Positions 1 to 8,488 are shown, numbered from the stretch's first letter. The stretch: DNA of 64,000 nucleotides from Amycolatopsis balhimycina FH 1894 (GCF_000384295.1 NZ_KB913037.1:5328822-5392821); one strand, 5' to 3'. Notes: a model not told the origin generated them from the letters alone. A program made the numbers and translations.

Positions 1-319
1 CGGGCGTGCTCTGGTTGACCGTGCCGAGCAGCACGGACGTCGGGTACGGCACCGGGCCGGAGACGCGGTTGCGGTTCGCGTCGTGGAAGCAGTGCCCGGC
101 CGTGATGATCCACTTCTTGGCGATCAGCGAGCCGGAGCAGGCGCTGTTGTACTTCGTGCCGTCGGGCTTCGGGATGTTGGTCATGGTGAGCTTGGCGGCG
201 AACCCGAACTGGCCGGCCGGGACGTCGGAACCGTTGGCCACGGCCGAAGCCGGTGCCGCGGTGGCGAGACCGGCGGTCAAGATCAGGAAGGCAGCGGAAA
301 GCACTGCGCGAACGCGCAT
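1..319 (-). CDS. Secreted trypsin-like serine protease (S1 family), N-terminal part; runs off the left edge
   Basis: The first 106 residues are visible. They begin with a Sec signal peptide (Arg at positions 2 and 4, hydrophobic core about 6-20, cleavage probably after the APASA near residue 26), so the protein is exported. A short mature start follows, then the chymotrypsin-fold segment CSGSLIAKKW and the ITAGHC motif that carries the catalytic histidine at residue 76. The disulfide partner cysteines C61 and C77 fit the family. The Asp and Ser of the triad lie outside the window. The start ATG is the one that gives the signal peptide. Substrate is unknown; most actinomycete members are secreted general proteases. 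Confidence 0.88.
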   Translation of the reverse strand, partial: MRVRAVLSAAFLILTAGLATAAPASAVANGSDVPAGQFGFAAKLTMTNIPKPDGTKYNSACSGSLIAKKWIITAGHCFHDANRNRVSGPVPYPTSVLLGTVNQSTP

Positions 320-423
320 CGGTGGATCCCCCTTGTCACGCACCGGCGACCCGCGCCGGTGATCACCATCGAGAGTAGCGACGGCGTGCCGGGGCGGGAA
401 TGCTCTGCTCGGGCTAAGAAAAG

Positions 424-449
424 GGCCCCGGCGAAAGCTCGCCGGGGCC
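424..449 (-). terminator. Rho-independent terminator of the FKBP gene
   Basis: A perfect 10-bp GC stem (GGCCCCGGCG with its complement) encloses a 6-nt loop. Read on the minus strand it is followed by CTTTTCTT, a fair U-tract for this genome. It lies about 30 nt past the stop of the FKBP gene. Confidence 0.8.
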
Positions 450-479
450 GTTTGCCGCAAATGTCTCGAGGTGCGTGAA

Positions 480-863
480 TCAGTTCACGCCGACCAGGTC
501 GACGACGAAGATGAGGGTCTCGCCGGGCTTGATGACGCCGCCCGCGCCACGGTCGCCGTAGGCCAGGTGCGGCGGGATGACGAGCTTGCGGCGCCCGCCG
601 ATCTTCATCCCCGCGACGCCCTGGTCCCAGCCGGAGATGACCTGGCCGGCACCGAGGCCGAAGCGCAGCGGCTCGCCGCGGTTCCAGGACGCGTCGAACT
701 CTTCGCCGGTCGAGTGCGCGACGCCGACGTAGTGCACGGTGACGCCCTTGCCGGGCGTGGCCTCCGCGCCGTCACCGACGGTGAGGTCGGTGATCTCGAG
801 GTCGGCCGGGGGCGGTCCGTCCGGTCGGTCGATGAGGGGCTTTTCCAAGGTCATGGGCTTCAC
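480..863 (-). CDS. FKBP-type peptidyl-prolyl cis-trans isomerase
   Basis: A single-domain cytosolic FKBP of about 124-127 residues that catalyses proline isomerisation during protein folding. The typical order is visible: VTVHYVG, GEEFDASWNRGEPLRFGLGAG, VISGWDQGVAGM, GGRRKLVIPPHLAYG, and the closing LIFVVDLVGV. There is no signal peptide or TPR. Two starts are possible: GTG at 863 or ATG at 854 (MTLEKP). Neither has a strong ribosome site, and ATG is slightly favoured by homolog style. The gene stands alone with its own terminator. Upstream it faces the large acylase gene across about 130 bp, which must hold both promoters. Confidence 0.93.
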   Translation of the reverse strand: MKPMTLEKPLIDRPDGPPPADLEITDLTVGDGAEATPGKGVTVHYVGVAHSTGEEFDASWNRGEPLRFGLGAGQVISGWDQGVAGMKIGGRRKLVIPPHLAYGDRGAGGVIKPGETLIFVVDLVGVN

Positions 864-994
864 CGTACCGACGCCCGGAGGGCTGCGCCGAACGGCCTAC
901 GCCCAAGGAGGGGAAAAACGCGAAAAGTCTTCACACTTGACCTACTGCTGGGTAACGTGCGCTTCGTCACTCTTCTGACTGAGGGGAGCCCGGC

Positions 995-3900
995 ATGCGA
1001 CGTGGCATCCGCGCCCTGTCCATTACGGCACTGGGGGCCCTCGTGGCCGGGCTCACCCAGGTCGTCCTCACCGCGCCGGCCGCGAACGCGGCTTTGTCGC
1101 CCGACGACTACTGCGGCGGGCAGTGCAGCGACATCCTCCCGCCCGGCGAACAAGGCAGCGCCACCCTCGCCGAGATCCTGACGCACAAGCTGTTCGGCAC
1201 CCGCCCGGCGCACTCGGCCGACCAGCTCGGGAAGTACGCCTCGCTGGCCGGCGGCTACAAGACGCTGACCACCGGCGCGATCAACCAGTACTTCAACGAC
1301 TCCTCGTTCGGCGTCCCGGCCGACCAGGTGGCGAGCACGTCGCAGCCGCGTTCGGACGTCACGATCGTGCGGGACAAGGCCCTCGGCGTCCCGCACATCA
1401 CCGGCACCACCCGCGCCGGCACCGAGTTCGGCGCCGGGTACGCCGCCGCGCAGGACCGGCTGTGGCTGATGGACGTGCTGCGCCACGCCGCCCGCGGGCA
1501 GGTCACCTCGTTCGCGGGTGGCGCGGAAGCCAACCGCGAGCTCGAACAGCAGTTCTTCGCGAACGCGCCGTACACCGACGCCGAGCTGCAGGCGCAGATC
1601 GACCGCACCGCCGCGAGCGGTCCGCGGGGCGCGCAGGGCCTCGCCGACGCGCAGGCCTACGTCGACGGCATCAACAAGTACATCAGCGACTCCTACAACG
1701 GCCGCTACTTCCCGGGCGAGTACGTGCTGACCGGGCACGTCGACTCGATCACCAACGCCGGGTCGATCGACCCGTTCAAGCTGACCGACCTGGTCGCGCT
1801 CGCCTCGCTGATCGGCGCCGAGTTCGGCGCGGGCGGCGGCGGCGAGGTCCAGAACGCCATCGCGAAGCTCGCGATGCAGGAGAAGTACGGCGTCGTGCAG
1901 GGCGAGAAGGTGTGGCAGAGCCTGCGCGCGGAGGACGACCCCGAGGCGGTCAAGACGCTGCATGACGGCCAGACCTTCCCGTACGGCAAGACGCCGGCGA
2001 ACGCGGCCGGCCGGGCCCTGCCGGACAAGGGTTCGGTGACCCCGCAGCCGCTGGTGTTCGACAAGACCGGCTCGGCCTCGACCGCGACGCCGTCCACTGT
2101 GGACGTCGCCGCGCCCGCCGAGCAGGAGCCCGCCCGCGGGATGTTCGAGAACGGCGTGCTGCCGGCGAACATGCTGAGCGAGAAGCACGGCATGTCCAAC
2201 GCGCTGCTCGTCTCCGGCGCGAAGACCGCCAGCGGCCACCCGGTCGCCGTGTTCGGCCCGCAGACCGGCTACTTCGCCCCGCAGCTGCTGCTGTTGCAGG
2301 AGCTCCAGGGCCCGGGCATCAGCTCGCGCGGCGCGGCCTTCGCCGGGCTGAGCATGTACACGCTCCTCGGCCGCGGCCAGGACTACTCGTGGAGCGCGAC
2401 GACGTCGGCGCAGGACATCATCGACACCTACGCGCTGCAGCTGTGCGACCCGAGCGGCAACGCGCCGACGAAGGACTCGAACTACTACACCTACCAGGGC
2501 AAGTGCGTTCCGATGGAGACCGTGGAGGTCAAGAACGCCTGGAAGCCCACGGTGGCCGACGGCACCGCGGCCGGCTCGTACACGCTGCGCAGCTACCGGA
2601 CCAAGTACGGGCCGGTGCAGAGCCGGGCGACCGTTGGCGGCAAGCCGGTCGCGTACACGACGCTGCGGTCGTCCTACTTCCACGAGACCGACTCGCTGAT
2701 CGGCTTCCAGGAGCTGAACGACCCGAGCTTCGTCAAGTCCGCGGCGGACTTCCAGCGGGCCGCGCAGGACATCAACTTCACGTTCAACTGGTTCTACGCC
2801 GACTCCAAGGACATCGCCTACTTCAACTCCGGCGCCAACCCGGTCCGGCAGTCCGATGTGGACCCGAACATGCCGGTCTGGGGCGACCAGGGCCACGACT
2901 GGGTCGGCTGGAACCCGGCGGGCAACCTCGCGAGCTACACGCCCGCGTCGCAGCACCCGCAGTCGATCAACCAGGACTACTACGTCAGCTGGAACAACGC
3001 CCAGGCCAACGGGTACGCCGCGGCCGGCGCGGACAAGTCCGCCGTGCACCGCGTCGACCTGCTCGACTCCCGGGTCAAGAAGCTCGTCACCAGCGGCACC
3101 AAGGTCACCCGGGTCAACCTGACCCAGGCGATGTCGGAGGCCGCGCTGGCCGACCTGCGGGCCGAGCGCGTGCTGCCGCTGCTGCTGCAGGTGCTCGACA
3201 AGACACCGGCCACCGGCGCGGCGGCGGACGCCGAGGCGAAGCTCAAGGCGTGGCTCTCCCGCGGCCAGCTGCGCACGGAGACGTCGGCGGGCAGCAAGGC
3301 GTACGCGGACGCCGACGCGATCCGCATCTTCGACGCCTGGTGGCCGCTGCTGGTCCAGGCCGAGTTCAAGCCGGGCATGGGCGACGACGCCTACAACGCG
3401 ATGACCGGGGTGCTCGGCATCAACGAAAGCCCGTCGGGCTGGCAGAACGGCAACGGCCGGCACACCGGCCAGCCGCACAAGGGTTCGTCGTTCCAGTTCG
3501 GCTGGTGGGGGTACGTCAGCAAGGACATCCGGCAGGTGCTCGGCCAGCCGGTGGCGGGCCCGCTCGCGCAGACGTTCTGCGGGAACGGCGATGTCACCGC
3601 GTGCCGCCAGGCGCTCGTCGACTCGCTGACCACGGCCGCCGGCCAGGCCGCTAACACCGTCTACCCCGGTGACGCGAACTGCTCGGCCGGTGACCAGTGG
3701 TGCGCCGACTCGATCATCCAGAACCCGCTCGGCGGCATCACGCAGGACAAGATCAGCTGGCAGAACCGGCCGACGTTCCAGCAGGTCGTCGAGTACGCCG
3801 CGCACCGCGGGGACAACGTCGCGAACCTGGCGGCGGCGAAGACGGTCAGCGCCACCAGCGCCGAGACCGGCTTCTACAACTCGCCGGCGTCGAACGCGAT

Positions 3901-4213
3901 CGACGGGAACGCCTCGACCCGCTGGGCCAGTGACTGGAGCGACGACCAGGCGATCACCGTCGACCTCGGTTCGGTCCAGCAGGTTTCGCGGGTACTGCTC
4001 AACTGGGAGTCCGCGTACGGGAAGGGCTACAAGATCCAGCTCTCGCCGGACGCCGTGCACTGGACGGACGCGGCCGTGGTGACCGACGGCGACGGCGGAC
4101 AGGACAACGTCTCGTTCGCCGCGACCCCGGCGCGGTTCGTGAAGGTGCAGGGCGTCCAGCGCGGCACGAAGTACGGCTATTCGCTGTACGAGTTCGAGGT
4201 GTACGCGCACTGA
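995..4213 (+). CDS. Secreted penicillin acylase-family Ntn-hydrolase with C-terminal F5/8 (discoidin) domain
   Basis: A 1072-residue exported amidohydrolase. The signal peptide ends at AANA (cleavage after residue 32). The body (about 100-930) has the penicillin/acyl-homoserine-lactone acylase layout: an alpha chain, a spacer, then the self-cleavage junction HGMSNALLV, where Ser401 would become the N-terminal nucleophile of the beta chain. Residues 944-1072 form an F5/8 type C lectin-like domain (NAIDGNASTRW, ITVDLG, RFVKVQGVQ). Plain penicillin acylases are near 800 residues, so the discoidin tail makes this a long variant that may anchor to glycans. A Shine-Dalgarno GAGGGG precedes the ATG. 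A strong terminator follows. Substrate is unknown: beta-lactams, acyl-homoserine lactones and lipopeptides are all possible. Confidence 0.92.
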   Translation: MRRGIRALSITALGALVAGLTQVVLTAPAANAALSPDDYCGGQCSDILPPGEQGSATLAEILTHKLFGTRPAHSADQLGKYASLAGGYKTLTTGAINQYFNDSSFGVPADQVASTSQPRSDVTIVRDKALGVPHITGTTRAGTEFGAGYAAAQDRLWLMDVLRHAARGQVTSFAGGAEANRELEQQFFANAPYTDAELQAQIDRTAASGPRGAQGLADAQAYVDGINKYISDSYNGRYFPGEYVLTGHVDSITNAGSIDPFKLTDLVALASLIGAEFGAGGGGEVQNAIAKLAMQEKYGVVQGEKVWQSLRAEDDPEAVKTLHDGQTFPYGKTPANAAGRALPDKGSVTPQPLVFDKTGSASTATPSTVDVAAPAEQEPARGMFENGVLPANMLSEKHGMSNALLVSGAKTASGHPVAVFGPQTGYFAPQLLLLQELQGPGISSRGAAFAGLSMYTLLGRGQDYSWSATTSAQDIIDTYALQLCDPSGNAPTKDSNYYTYQGKCVPMETVEVKNAWKPTVADGTAAGSYTLRSYRTKYGPVQSRATVGGKPVAYTTLRSSYFHETDSLIGFQELNDPSFVKSAADFQRAAQDINFTFNWFYADSKDIAYFNSGANPVRQSDVDPNMPVWGDQGHDWVGWNPAGNLASYTPASQHPQSINQDYYVSWNNAQANGYAAAGADKSAVHRVDLLDSRVKKLVTSGTKVTRVNLTQAMSEAALADLRAERVLPLLLQVLDKTPATGAAADAEAKLKAWLSRGQLRTETSAGSKAYADADAIRIFDAWWPLLVQAEFKPGMGDDAYNAMTGVLGINESPSGWQNGNGRHTGQPHKGSSFQFGWWGYVSKDIRQVLGQPVAGPLAQTFCGNGDVTACRQALVDSLTTAAGQAANTVYPGDANCSAGDQWCADSIIQNPLGGITQDKISWQNRPTFQQVVEYAAHRGDNVANLAAAKTVSATSAETGFYNSPASNAIDGNASTRWASDWSDDQAITVDLGSVQQVSRVLLNWESAYGKGYKIQLSPDAVHWTDAAVVTDGDGGQDNVSFAATPARFVKVQGVQRGTKYGYSLYEFEVYAH

Positions 4214-4235
4214 GGCTTTGAGCACTGACAAGCCC

Positions 4236-4271
4236 GGCCGGGGCACTCGCGGACGCGTGAGTGCCCCGGCC
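4236..4271 (+). terminator. Strong hairpin terminator after the acylase gene
   Basis: A perfect 13-bp inverted repeat (GGCCGGGGCACTC and complement) with a 10-nt loop, followed by TCCCCTTTAT. It begins 22 nt after the acylase stop. It also contains the upstream GTG at 4261, so that GTG is unlikely to be the start of the next gene. Confidence 0.85.
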
Positions 4272-4278
4272 TCCCCTT

Positions 4279-4284
4279 TATCGT
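4279..4284 (+). promoter_or_regulatory. Candidate -10 element for leaderless mRNA
   Basis: TATCGT matches TANNNT and ends 6 nt before the ATG at 4291. There is no Shine-Dalgarno, so transcription probably starts at or near the start codon. Confidence 0.5.
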
Positions 4285-4290
4285 GGGCGG

Positions 4291-5331
4291 ATGGACGACT
4301 GGACGCCCCGAACCAAGGCCATCGCCGCCGGCCGGCCGCACGGCCCGGGCGAACCGCTGAACACCCCGCTCGTCGCCACCAGCACCTACCAGGCCGGTGG
4401 CGATTTCGCGTACGCGCGCAGCGACGGGACGCCGACGTGGCTGGCGCTCGAAGAGGCCGTCGGCGCGTTGGAAGGCGGGCAGGCGACGGCGTTCGCGTCC
4501 GGGGTCGCCACGCTGTCCGCGGTCCTGGACCTGCTGCCGGTCGGGTCGCGGGTCGCCGTCCCGACGTTCAGCTACGCGGTGACGCGCGGGGTGCTGGCCC
4601 ACGCGCAGAAGCTCGGCAAGCTCGCCGTCACCGAGCTCGAACCCACCGACACCGCCGCCTGGGTGGCCGAGGCCGCGACGGCCGACCTGGTCTGGCTGGA
4701 GTCGCCGACCAACCCGACCCTCGACGTGATGGACGTCGAGACCATCGCCGCCGCCGCCCGCGGCCGGGTCGTCGTCGACAACACCTTCGCGACGCCGTTG
4801 CGGCAGCGGCCTTTGGAGCTGGGCGCGGACGTCGTCGTGCACAGCGCGACCAAGCTGATCGGCGGGCACAGCGACCTGCTGCTGGGGATCACGGTCGCCA
4901 AGGACCCGGCCGTCGCGGCCGAGCTGCGGGGCGCGCGGACGCGGGTGGGGTCGACGCCGGGCGCCCTCGAAGCCTGGCTCGCCCTCAGGGGGCTGCGGAC
5001 CATGCCGGTGCGGCTGGCGGAGCAGTCCCGCACCGCCGCGCTGCTGGCCGGCCGGCTGGCCGGGCACCCGGCCGTGCGGCGCGTGCGCTACCCGGGCTTC
5101 GGGATGATGGTCGCGTTCGACCTGGCCGACGCCGAGACGGCGGACCGGTTCTGCGCGTCGGTCCGGCTGATCCGGGCGGCGACGAGCCTCGGCGGTGTCG
5201 AAAGCCTGGTCGAACGGCGGGCGTGGCTGGCAGGCGAGGAGCGCGTCCCGCCCGGGCTGATCCGGTTCAGCGTCGGCCTGGAAGACCCGGAGGACCTCTG
5301 GCACGACCTGGCATTCGCCCTCCCGGAGTAA
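4291..5331 (+). CDS. PLP-dependent trans-sulfuration enzyme (cystathionine gamma-synthase/lyase family), short form
   Basis: A cytosolic Cys/Met-metabolism PLP enzyme. The visible core has LNTPLVATSTY near the N-terminus, the GQATAFASGVATLSA cofactor region, WLESPTNPTLDVMD, VVDNTFATPL, and the PLP lysine in HSATKLIGGHSD (Lys188). The C-terminal part has the SLGGVESL and RFSVGLED motifs. At 346 residues it is about 35-50 shorter than usual. The loss lies between VRRVRYPG and FGMMVAFDL, where relatives carry roughly 20 more residues. ATG 4291 is chosen because the earlier GTG sits in a terminator stem. Whether it acts as lyase, synthase or another gamma-elimination enzyme cannot be told from sequence. 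Confidence 0.88.
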   Translation: MDDWTPRTKAIAAGRPHGPGEPLNTPLVATSTYQAGGDFAYARSDGTPTWLALEEAVGALEGGQATAFASGVATLSAVLDLLPVGSRVAVPTFSYAVTRGVLAHAQKLGKLAVTELEPTDTAAWVAEAATADLVWLESPTNPTLDVMDVETIAAAARGRVVVDNTFATPLRQRPLELGADVVVHSATKLIGGHSDLLLGITVAKDPAVAAELRGARTRVGSTPGALEAWLALRGLRTMPVRLAEQSRTAALLAGRLAGHPAVRRVRYPGFGMMVAFDLADAETADRFCASVRLIRAATSLGGVESLVERRAWLAGEERVPPGLIRFSVGLEDPEDLWHDLAFALPE

Positions 5332-5392
5332 CACGGATGGGTGGATCGTCGATAGTCGCGGCAGCGCTGGTCAACGCCGTTGGGAGTCACTT

Positions 5393-6136
5393 GTGGGTAG
5401 CACGCTGAGCCGGATCGCGGGGATCGTTTCCGCGGGTGCGCTGATCACCTTCGCCGCCGCTCCGGCCGCTTTGGCCCAGACGGAGACCGAGACGACCACG
5501 GCGCCGCCGACGACGGAGACCACGTCGTCCGAGGTCACGACGACGGCTCCGCCGATTTCGGAGACCCCGACCACCACGGTCACGACCACCGGCAGCACCA
5601 CGACCGACCCGACGCACGAGGTCACCACGACCACCACGACGGTGACGCCCACCTCGACCTCCGTGGACGGCGAACCGCCGAAGGACGACTACCAGGACAA
5701 CACCGGCCACGGCTTCGTCGGCGCCGGAAACGAGGGTGTCCTGGTCATCGCCTGCGCGTCCGGCAAGATCGGCCCGGTCTCGACCCAGTACCTGAGCGTC
5801 ACCGGCGGTCCGGACCAGGACGAGTCCGACGGCCGCTACTGGAACTACACCGTCCGCGTCGTCGACGCCCCGGCCGGCACCACGACCGCGAAGTTCAGCT
5901 GGACCTGCGACGGCGTCGAGGGCAACGGCGTCGTCGACTTCCAGCAGGGGCCGCCGCCGGTGACCTCGACTTCGGCGAGCACCAGCACCAGTGCCGCGAC
6001 CTCGAGCACCGCGCCGATCACCACGGCGACGTCGTCGCCGGCAGCGGCGGCGGCCGGGAACAGCGCCCCGAAGGCCCAGGTCAAGGTCGCGCCCAAGGGC
6101 GGGGTCGAGACCGGCTTCGGCGGCATGGCCGGATGA
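5393..6136 (+). CDS. Secreted Thr/Ser-rich surface protein, probable partner of the adjacent sortase
   Basis: A 247-residue exported protein. The signal peptide ends at AALA (after residue 28). Residues 29-85 are a Thr/Glu/Pro-rich spacer. A compact domain (about 105-190) contains two cysteines (IACASG and WTCDG) that could form a disulfide. A second Ser/Thr/Ala-rich stretch follows. The C-terminus ends PKGGVETGFGGMAG, with no LPXTG motif, no hydrophobic segment and no basic tail, so it is not a standard sortase substrate. The GTG start has GGGAG 6 nt upstream. Its stop overlaps the sortase start by 4 nt (ATGA), so the two are translationally coupled. Function is not known; a cell-wall or secreted structural role is inferred. 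Confidence 0.75.
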   Translation: MGSTLSRIAGIVSAGALITFAAAPAALAQTETETTTAPPTTETTSSEVTTTAPPISETPTTTVTTTGSTTTDPTHEVTTTTTTVTPTSTSVDGEPPKDDYQDNTGHGFVGAGNEGVLVIACASGKIGPVSTQYLSVTGGPDQDESDGRYWNYTVRVVDAPAGTTTAKFSWTCDGVEGNGVVDFQQGPPPVTSTSASTSTSAATSSTAPITTATSSPAAAAAGNSAPKAQVKVAPKGGVETGFGGMAG

Positions 6137-6705
6137 CCGTCCTGCGGGTGGGTGCGGTCGCCGCCGCGCTCGTCTTCGCGCTGGCCGGGTGCAGTGGCGA
6201 ACCGCCGAAGGCCGCCGCGCCCGCGTCGGTGCCGGTGACCGCGCCGTTCAAGGGCCTCCGGCCGACGTCGGTGCGGATCCCCAAGATCGGCGCGGAGTCC
6301 AGCCTGCTCGCGGTGGCCGTCAAGACCGACGGCTCGATCTCCGTCCCGTCGGTGCACACGCCGATGCAGGCGGCCTGGTACAAGCTCTCGCCGGTGCCCG
6401 GCGACGTCGGCCCGGCGATCGTGCTCGGGCACGTCGACGGCGACAAGAAACCGGGGATCTTCTTCAAGCTCAAGGATCTCGTGCCCGGCGACGAGGTGGA
6501 CGTCGACCGCAGCGACGGGCGGAAGCTGAAGTTCGTCGTCGCCCGCGTCACCCAGGTCCCGAAGGACGACTTCCCGCGTGACGCCGTCTACGGCAACAGC
6601 GACAAGCCGGAGCTGCGGCTCATCACGTGCGGCGGCGCGTTCGACCACGCCGAGCACAGTTACAAGGACAACATCGTCGTCTACGCGAACCTAGCCGACA
6701 CCTGA
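6133..6705 (+). CDS. Class F sortase, probable lipoprotein
   Basis: A 190-residue sortase-fold transpeptidase. The N-terminus is a hydrophobic leader ending in the lipobox LAGC (Cys20), so it should be membrane-anchored by lipid. The domain begins at SVRIPKIG. The catalytic histidine is His100 in LGHVDGD and the catalytic cysteine is Cys166 in LITCGG. Sortases also need an arginine, usually after the Cys; here the 24 residues after Cys166 hold no arginine, and the last strand reads SYKDNIVVYA with Lys. It is coupled to the Thr-rich secreted protein, its likely client. Activity may be altered or may use a different basic residue. Confidence 0.88.
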   Translation: MTVLRVGAVAAALVFALAGCSGEPPKAAAPASVPVTAPFKGLRPTSVRIPKIGAESSLLAVAVKTDGSISVPSVHTPMQAAWYKLSPVPGDVGPAIVLGHVDGDKKPGIFFKLKDLVPGDEVDVDRSDGRKLKFVVARVTQVPKDDFPRDAVYGNSDKPELRLITCGGAFDHAEHSYKDNIVVYANLADT

Positions 6706-7731
6706 GCCGGGGTACGGGAATTCGGGCTTCACCACCGTGCCCGGGCACACCCAGCGCCGCATGCCCGCGTCGCAGACCGCGTAACCCCAGTTGATCAGCT
6801 GGTCCTGCGTGGTCTCGGACATCCTGGTCAGCCGGGTCTTCGTCTCGGCGAGTTTCCTGGTGTGCTCGACCGGCGCGGGCAGGGCGTCCGGCAGCTCGAA
6901 GTTCGCGATGTCGCTGTAGGTCGCCCAATACGTCCCGGCGAACTGCTTTTCCTCGTACGCCTTCAGCAGCGAGCCGGTGCGCAGCTCGCGGACCTGGTTG
7001 TCCATCACGGTCAGCACGCGCAGCAGCTGCATCAGCCAGTTCCGCTGCGGCCTGTCCTCGTGCTTCATCTTCTTGCCGGCGTCGCTGACCAGGACGGTCG
7101 CCCGCTGGTTCTCGATCGGGTCGAGGCCGAGGTTGTCGTACACACCCGCGTCGCTGAGCACGATCTTGTGGCCGGCCCGGTGCGGGTTGTCGATGACGAC
7201 CGGCGAGAGCATCGGCGGGAAGGCCGACGACGCGGCGACCGCGGTGGCGAGGGGGATCTGCCCGTGCGGGCCCGGCTGCCGGAAGAACCACCACAGCGAG
7301 CCGTCCTGCAGGTTGGTCGCGGTGAACACGAAGTTCGGCCCGGCCGGATCGAGGTCCGCGAGGCAGCAGTCGCCGAAGAGGTGCTTCGCGTATCGGCGGG
7401 CGAGCTCCTCGCCGGCACTGCGCCACGGCATCACCATCGCCTTCAGCGTGACCGGGATGTCGAGGTTGGTGCGGGCCAGCCTCCGGATCGGCTGCACGAC
7501 TTCCTTGCCGAAGTTCTCCGCGACGCCGTCTTCGCCGAACCACAGCTTGTTCCACGCGTGCGCCAGCACACCCGCCGCGACCGAACCGCCGGAGACGCTG
7601 GAGACGGTGGTCAGTTTCGGCAGCCAGCCGAGCTCGTTGAGCCGCCAGAGCGCGCCGGCGTGGAAGAGCATTGCGCGGTAGCCGCCGCCCGAGAGCGCGA
7701 GGCCGACGCCGTCCCGTTTCGCCGAGTCCAC
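6691..7731 (-). CDS. Patatin-like phospholipase family protein
   Basis: A 346-residue putative lipid acyl hydrolase. The oxyanion-hole LALSGGGYRA occurs at the start, the nucleophile elbow SVSGG places the catalytic Ser at residue 47, and the dyad Asp is in LSDAGVYDNLG. There is no signal peptide. The start GTG at 7731 lies 10 nt after the GntR-family stop, so the two are probably co-transcribed. The leader carries CTCCTCC just upstream, which resembles the anti-Shine-Dalgarno and not a ribosome site, so translation may depend on coupling. The 3' end overlaps the sortase gene by 15 nt in convergent orientation. Confidence 0.88.
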   Translation of the reverse strand: MDSAKRDGVGLALSGGGYRAMLFHAGALWRLNELGWLPKLTTVSSVSGGSVAAGVLAHAWNKLWFGEDGVAENFGKEVVQPIRRLARTNLDIPVTLKAMVMPWRSAGEELARRYAKHLFGDCCLADLDPAGPNFVFTATNLQDGSLWWFFRQPGPHGQIPLATAVAASSAFPPMLSPVVIDNPHRAGHKIVLSDAGVYDNLGLDPIENQRATVLVSDAGKKMKHEDRPQRNWLMQLLRVLTVMDNQVRELRTGSLLKAYEEKQFAGTYWATYSDIANFELPDALPAPVEHTRKLAETKTRLTRMSETTQDQLINWGYAVCDAGMRRWVCPGTVVKPEFPYPGSGVG

Positions 7732-7741
7732 GCGGAGGAGT

Positions 7742-8488
7742 TTAAGGCCGCAGCAGCGGCGCGAGGAGAGGCCGTTGCCCGGCCGGGACGTATTCGGCGT
7801 AATTGTCGTACAACGCCTGTTTCGCCAGGTGGGCCGCGCCGGCGCCGTCGGCCGCGCGGATCGCGTCGAGCACCTCGGCGTGGTGCGCGAGCCACGCGTG
7901 CATCAGCGACGTCCGGTTGCTGGCGTGTTCGAGCTTGTCTTCGATCAGTTCCAGCACGACTCCGCGCACGACTTCCTCGCTGACCACCAGCAGGGGATTG
8001 CGCGAGATCCGCGCGATCACCTCGTGGAACGCGACGTCGGCGCGGCTGAACTCGGCGTACCCGCGGGTGACGCCTTCGCGCATCGACTCCAGCGCCGCGT
8101 CGAGGCCGGTCAGGTCGTCGTCGGTGCGGAGCTCGGCCGCGAGCAGGTGGGCCGAACCGTCGAGGATCATCCGGAACTGCAGCAGCTCGGCGAGCCCGAC
8201 GTGGTCGGCGCGCGCGAGCCGGTGCATCGAGCGGTGCAGGGCGGCGGACGACGCGGCCAGCACCTCGGGCCCGCGCGGGTCGCCGGGCCGCGAGCGGATC
8301 ATCTCGGCCGCCTGCAGCACGCGCAGGGCTTCCCGGATGGTCGAACGGCCGACGCCGAACTGCGTCATCAGCTCACGCTCGCTGGGCAGGCGTTCGCCCG
8401 GCTTGAGCTCGCCGCTGATCACGGCCTGCTCGATCTGCTCCACGACCCGCTCGTACGCGCGGACCGGAGCCACCGGTTCGAACCGCAT
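7742..8488 (-). CDS. FadR-subfamily GntR transcriptional regulator
   Basis: A 248-residue DNA-binding regulator. The winged helix-turn-helix covers about residues 8-75 (GELKPGERLPSERELMTQFGVGRSTIREALRVL). The rest is an FCD ligand-binding domain with helical residues and acidic/His positions (FHEVIARISRNP, HAEVLDAI) suited to a metal-bound carboxylate ligand. It is divergent from the ABC transporter/amidase operon, and a perfect palindrome lies between them. The likely job is substrate-responsive repression of that operon. The inducer is not predictable. Confidence 0.92.
   Translation of the reverse strand: MRFEPVAPVRAYERVVEQIEQAVISGELKPGERLPSERELMTQFGVGRSTIREALRVLQAAEMIRSRPGDPRGPEVLAASSAALHRSMHRLARADHVGLAELLQFRMILDGSAHLLAAELRTDDDLTGLDAALESMREGVTRGYAEFSRADVAFHEVIARISRNPLLVVSEEVVRGVVLELIEDKLEHASNRTSLMHAWLAHHAEVLDAIRAADGAGAAHLAKQALYDNYAEYVPAGQRPLLAPLLRP

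Noticed and set aside
937..942. TTGACC as a -35 for the acylase gene
   Set aside because: No acceptable -10 at 16-18 nt downstream.
860..4246. A very long open frame (about 1,130 codons) on the minus strand opposite the acylase gene
   Set aside because: It mirrors the plus-strand gene with no recognisable motif and is Arg/Val/Leu-dominated, as expected when a GC-rich gene is read backwards. The plus strand has signal peptide, catalytic and lectin motifs.
4261..4290. GTG at 4261 as start of the trans-sulfuration gene
   Set aside because: It lies in the right arm of the preceding terminator, and the added 10 residues are unlike the family; ATG 4291 has a proper -10.
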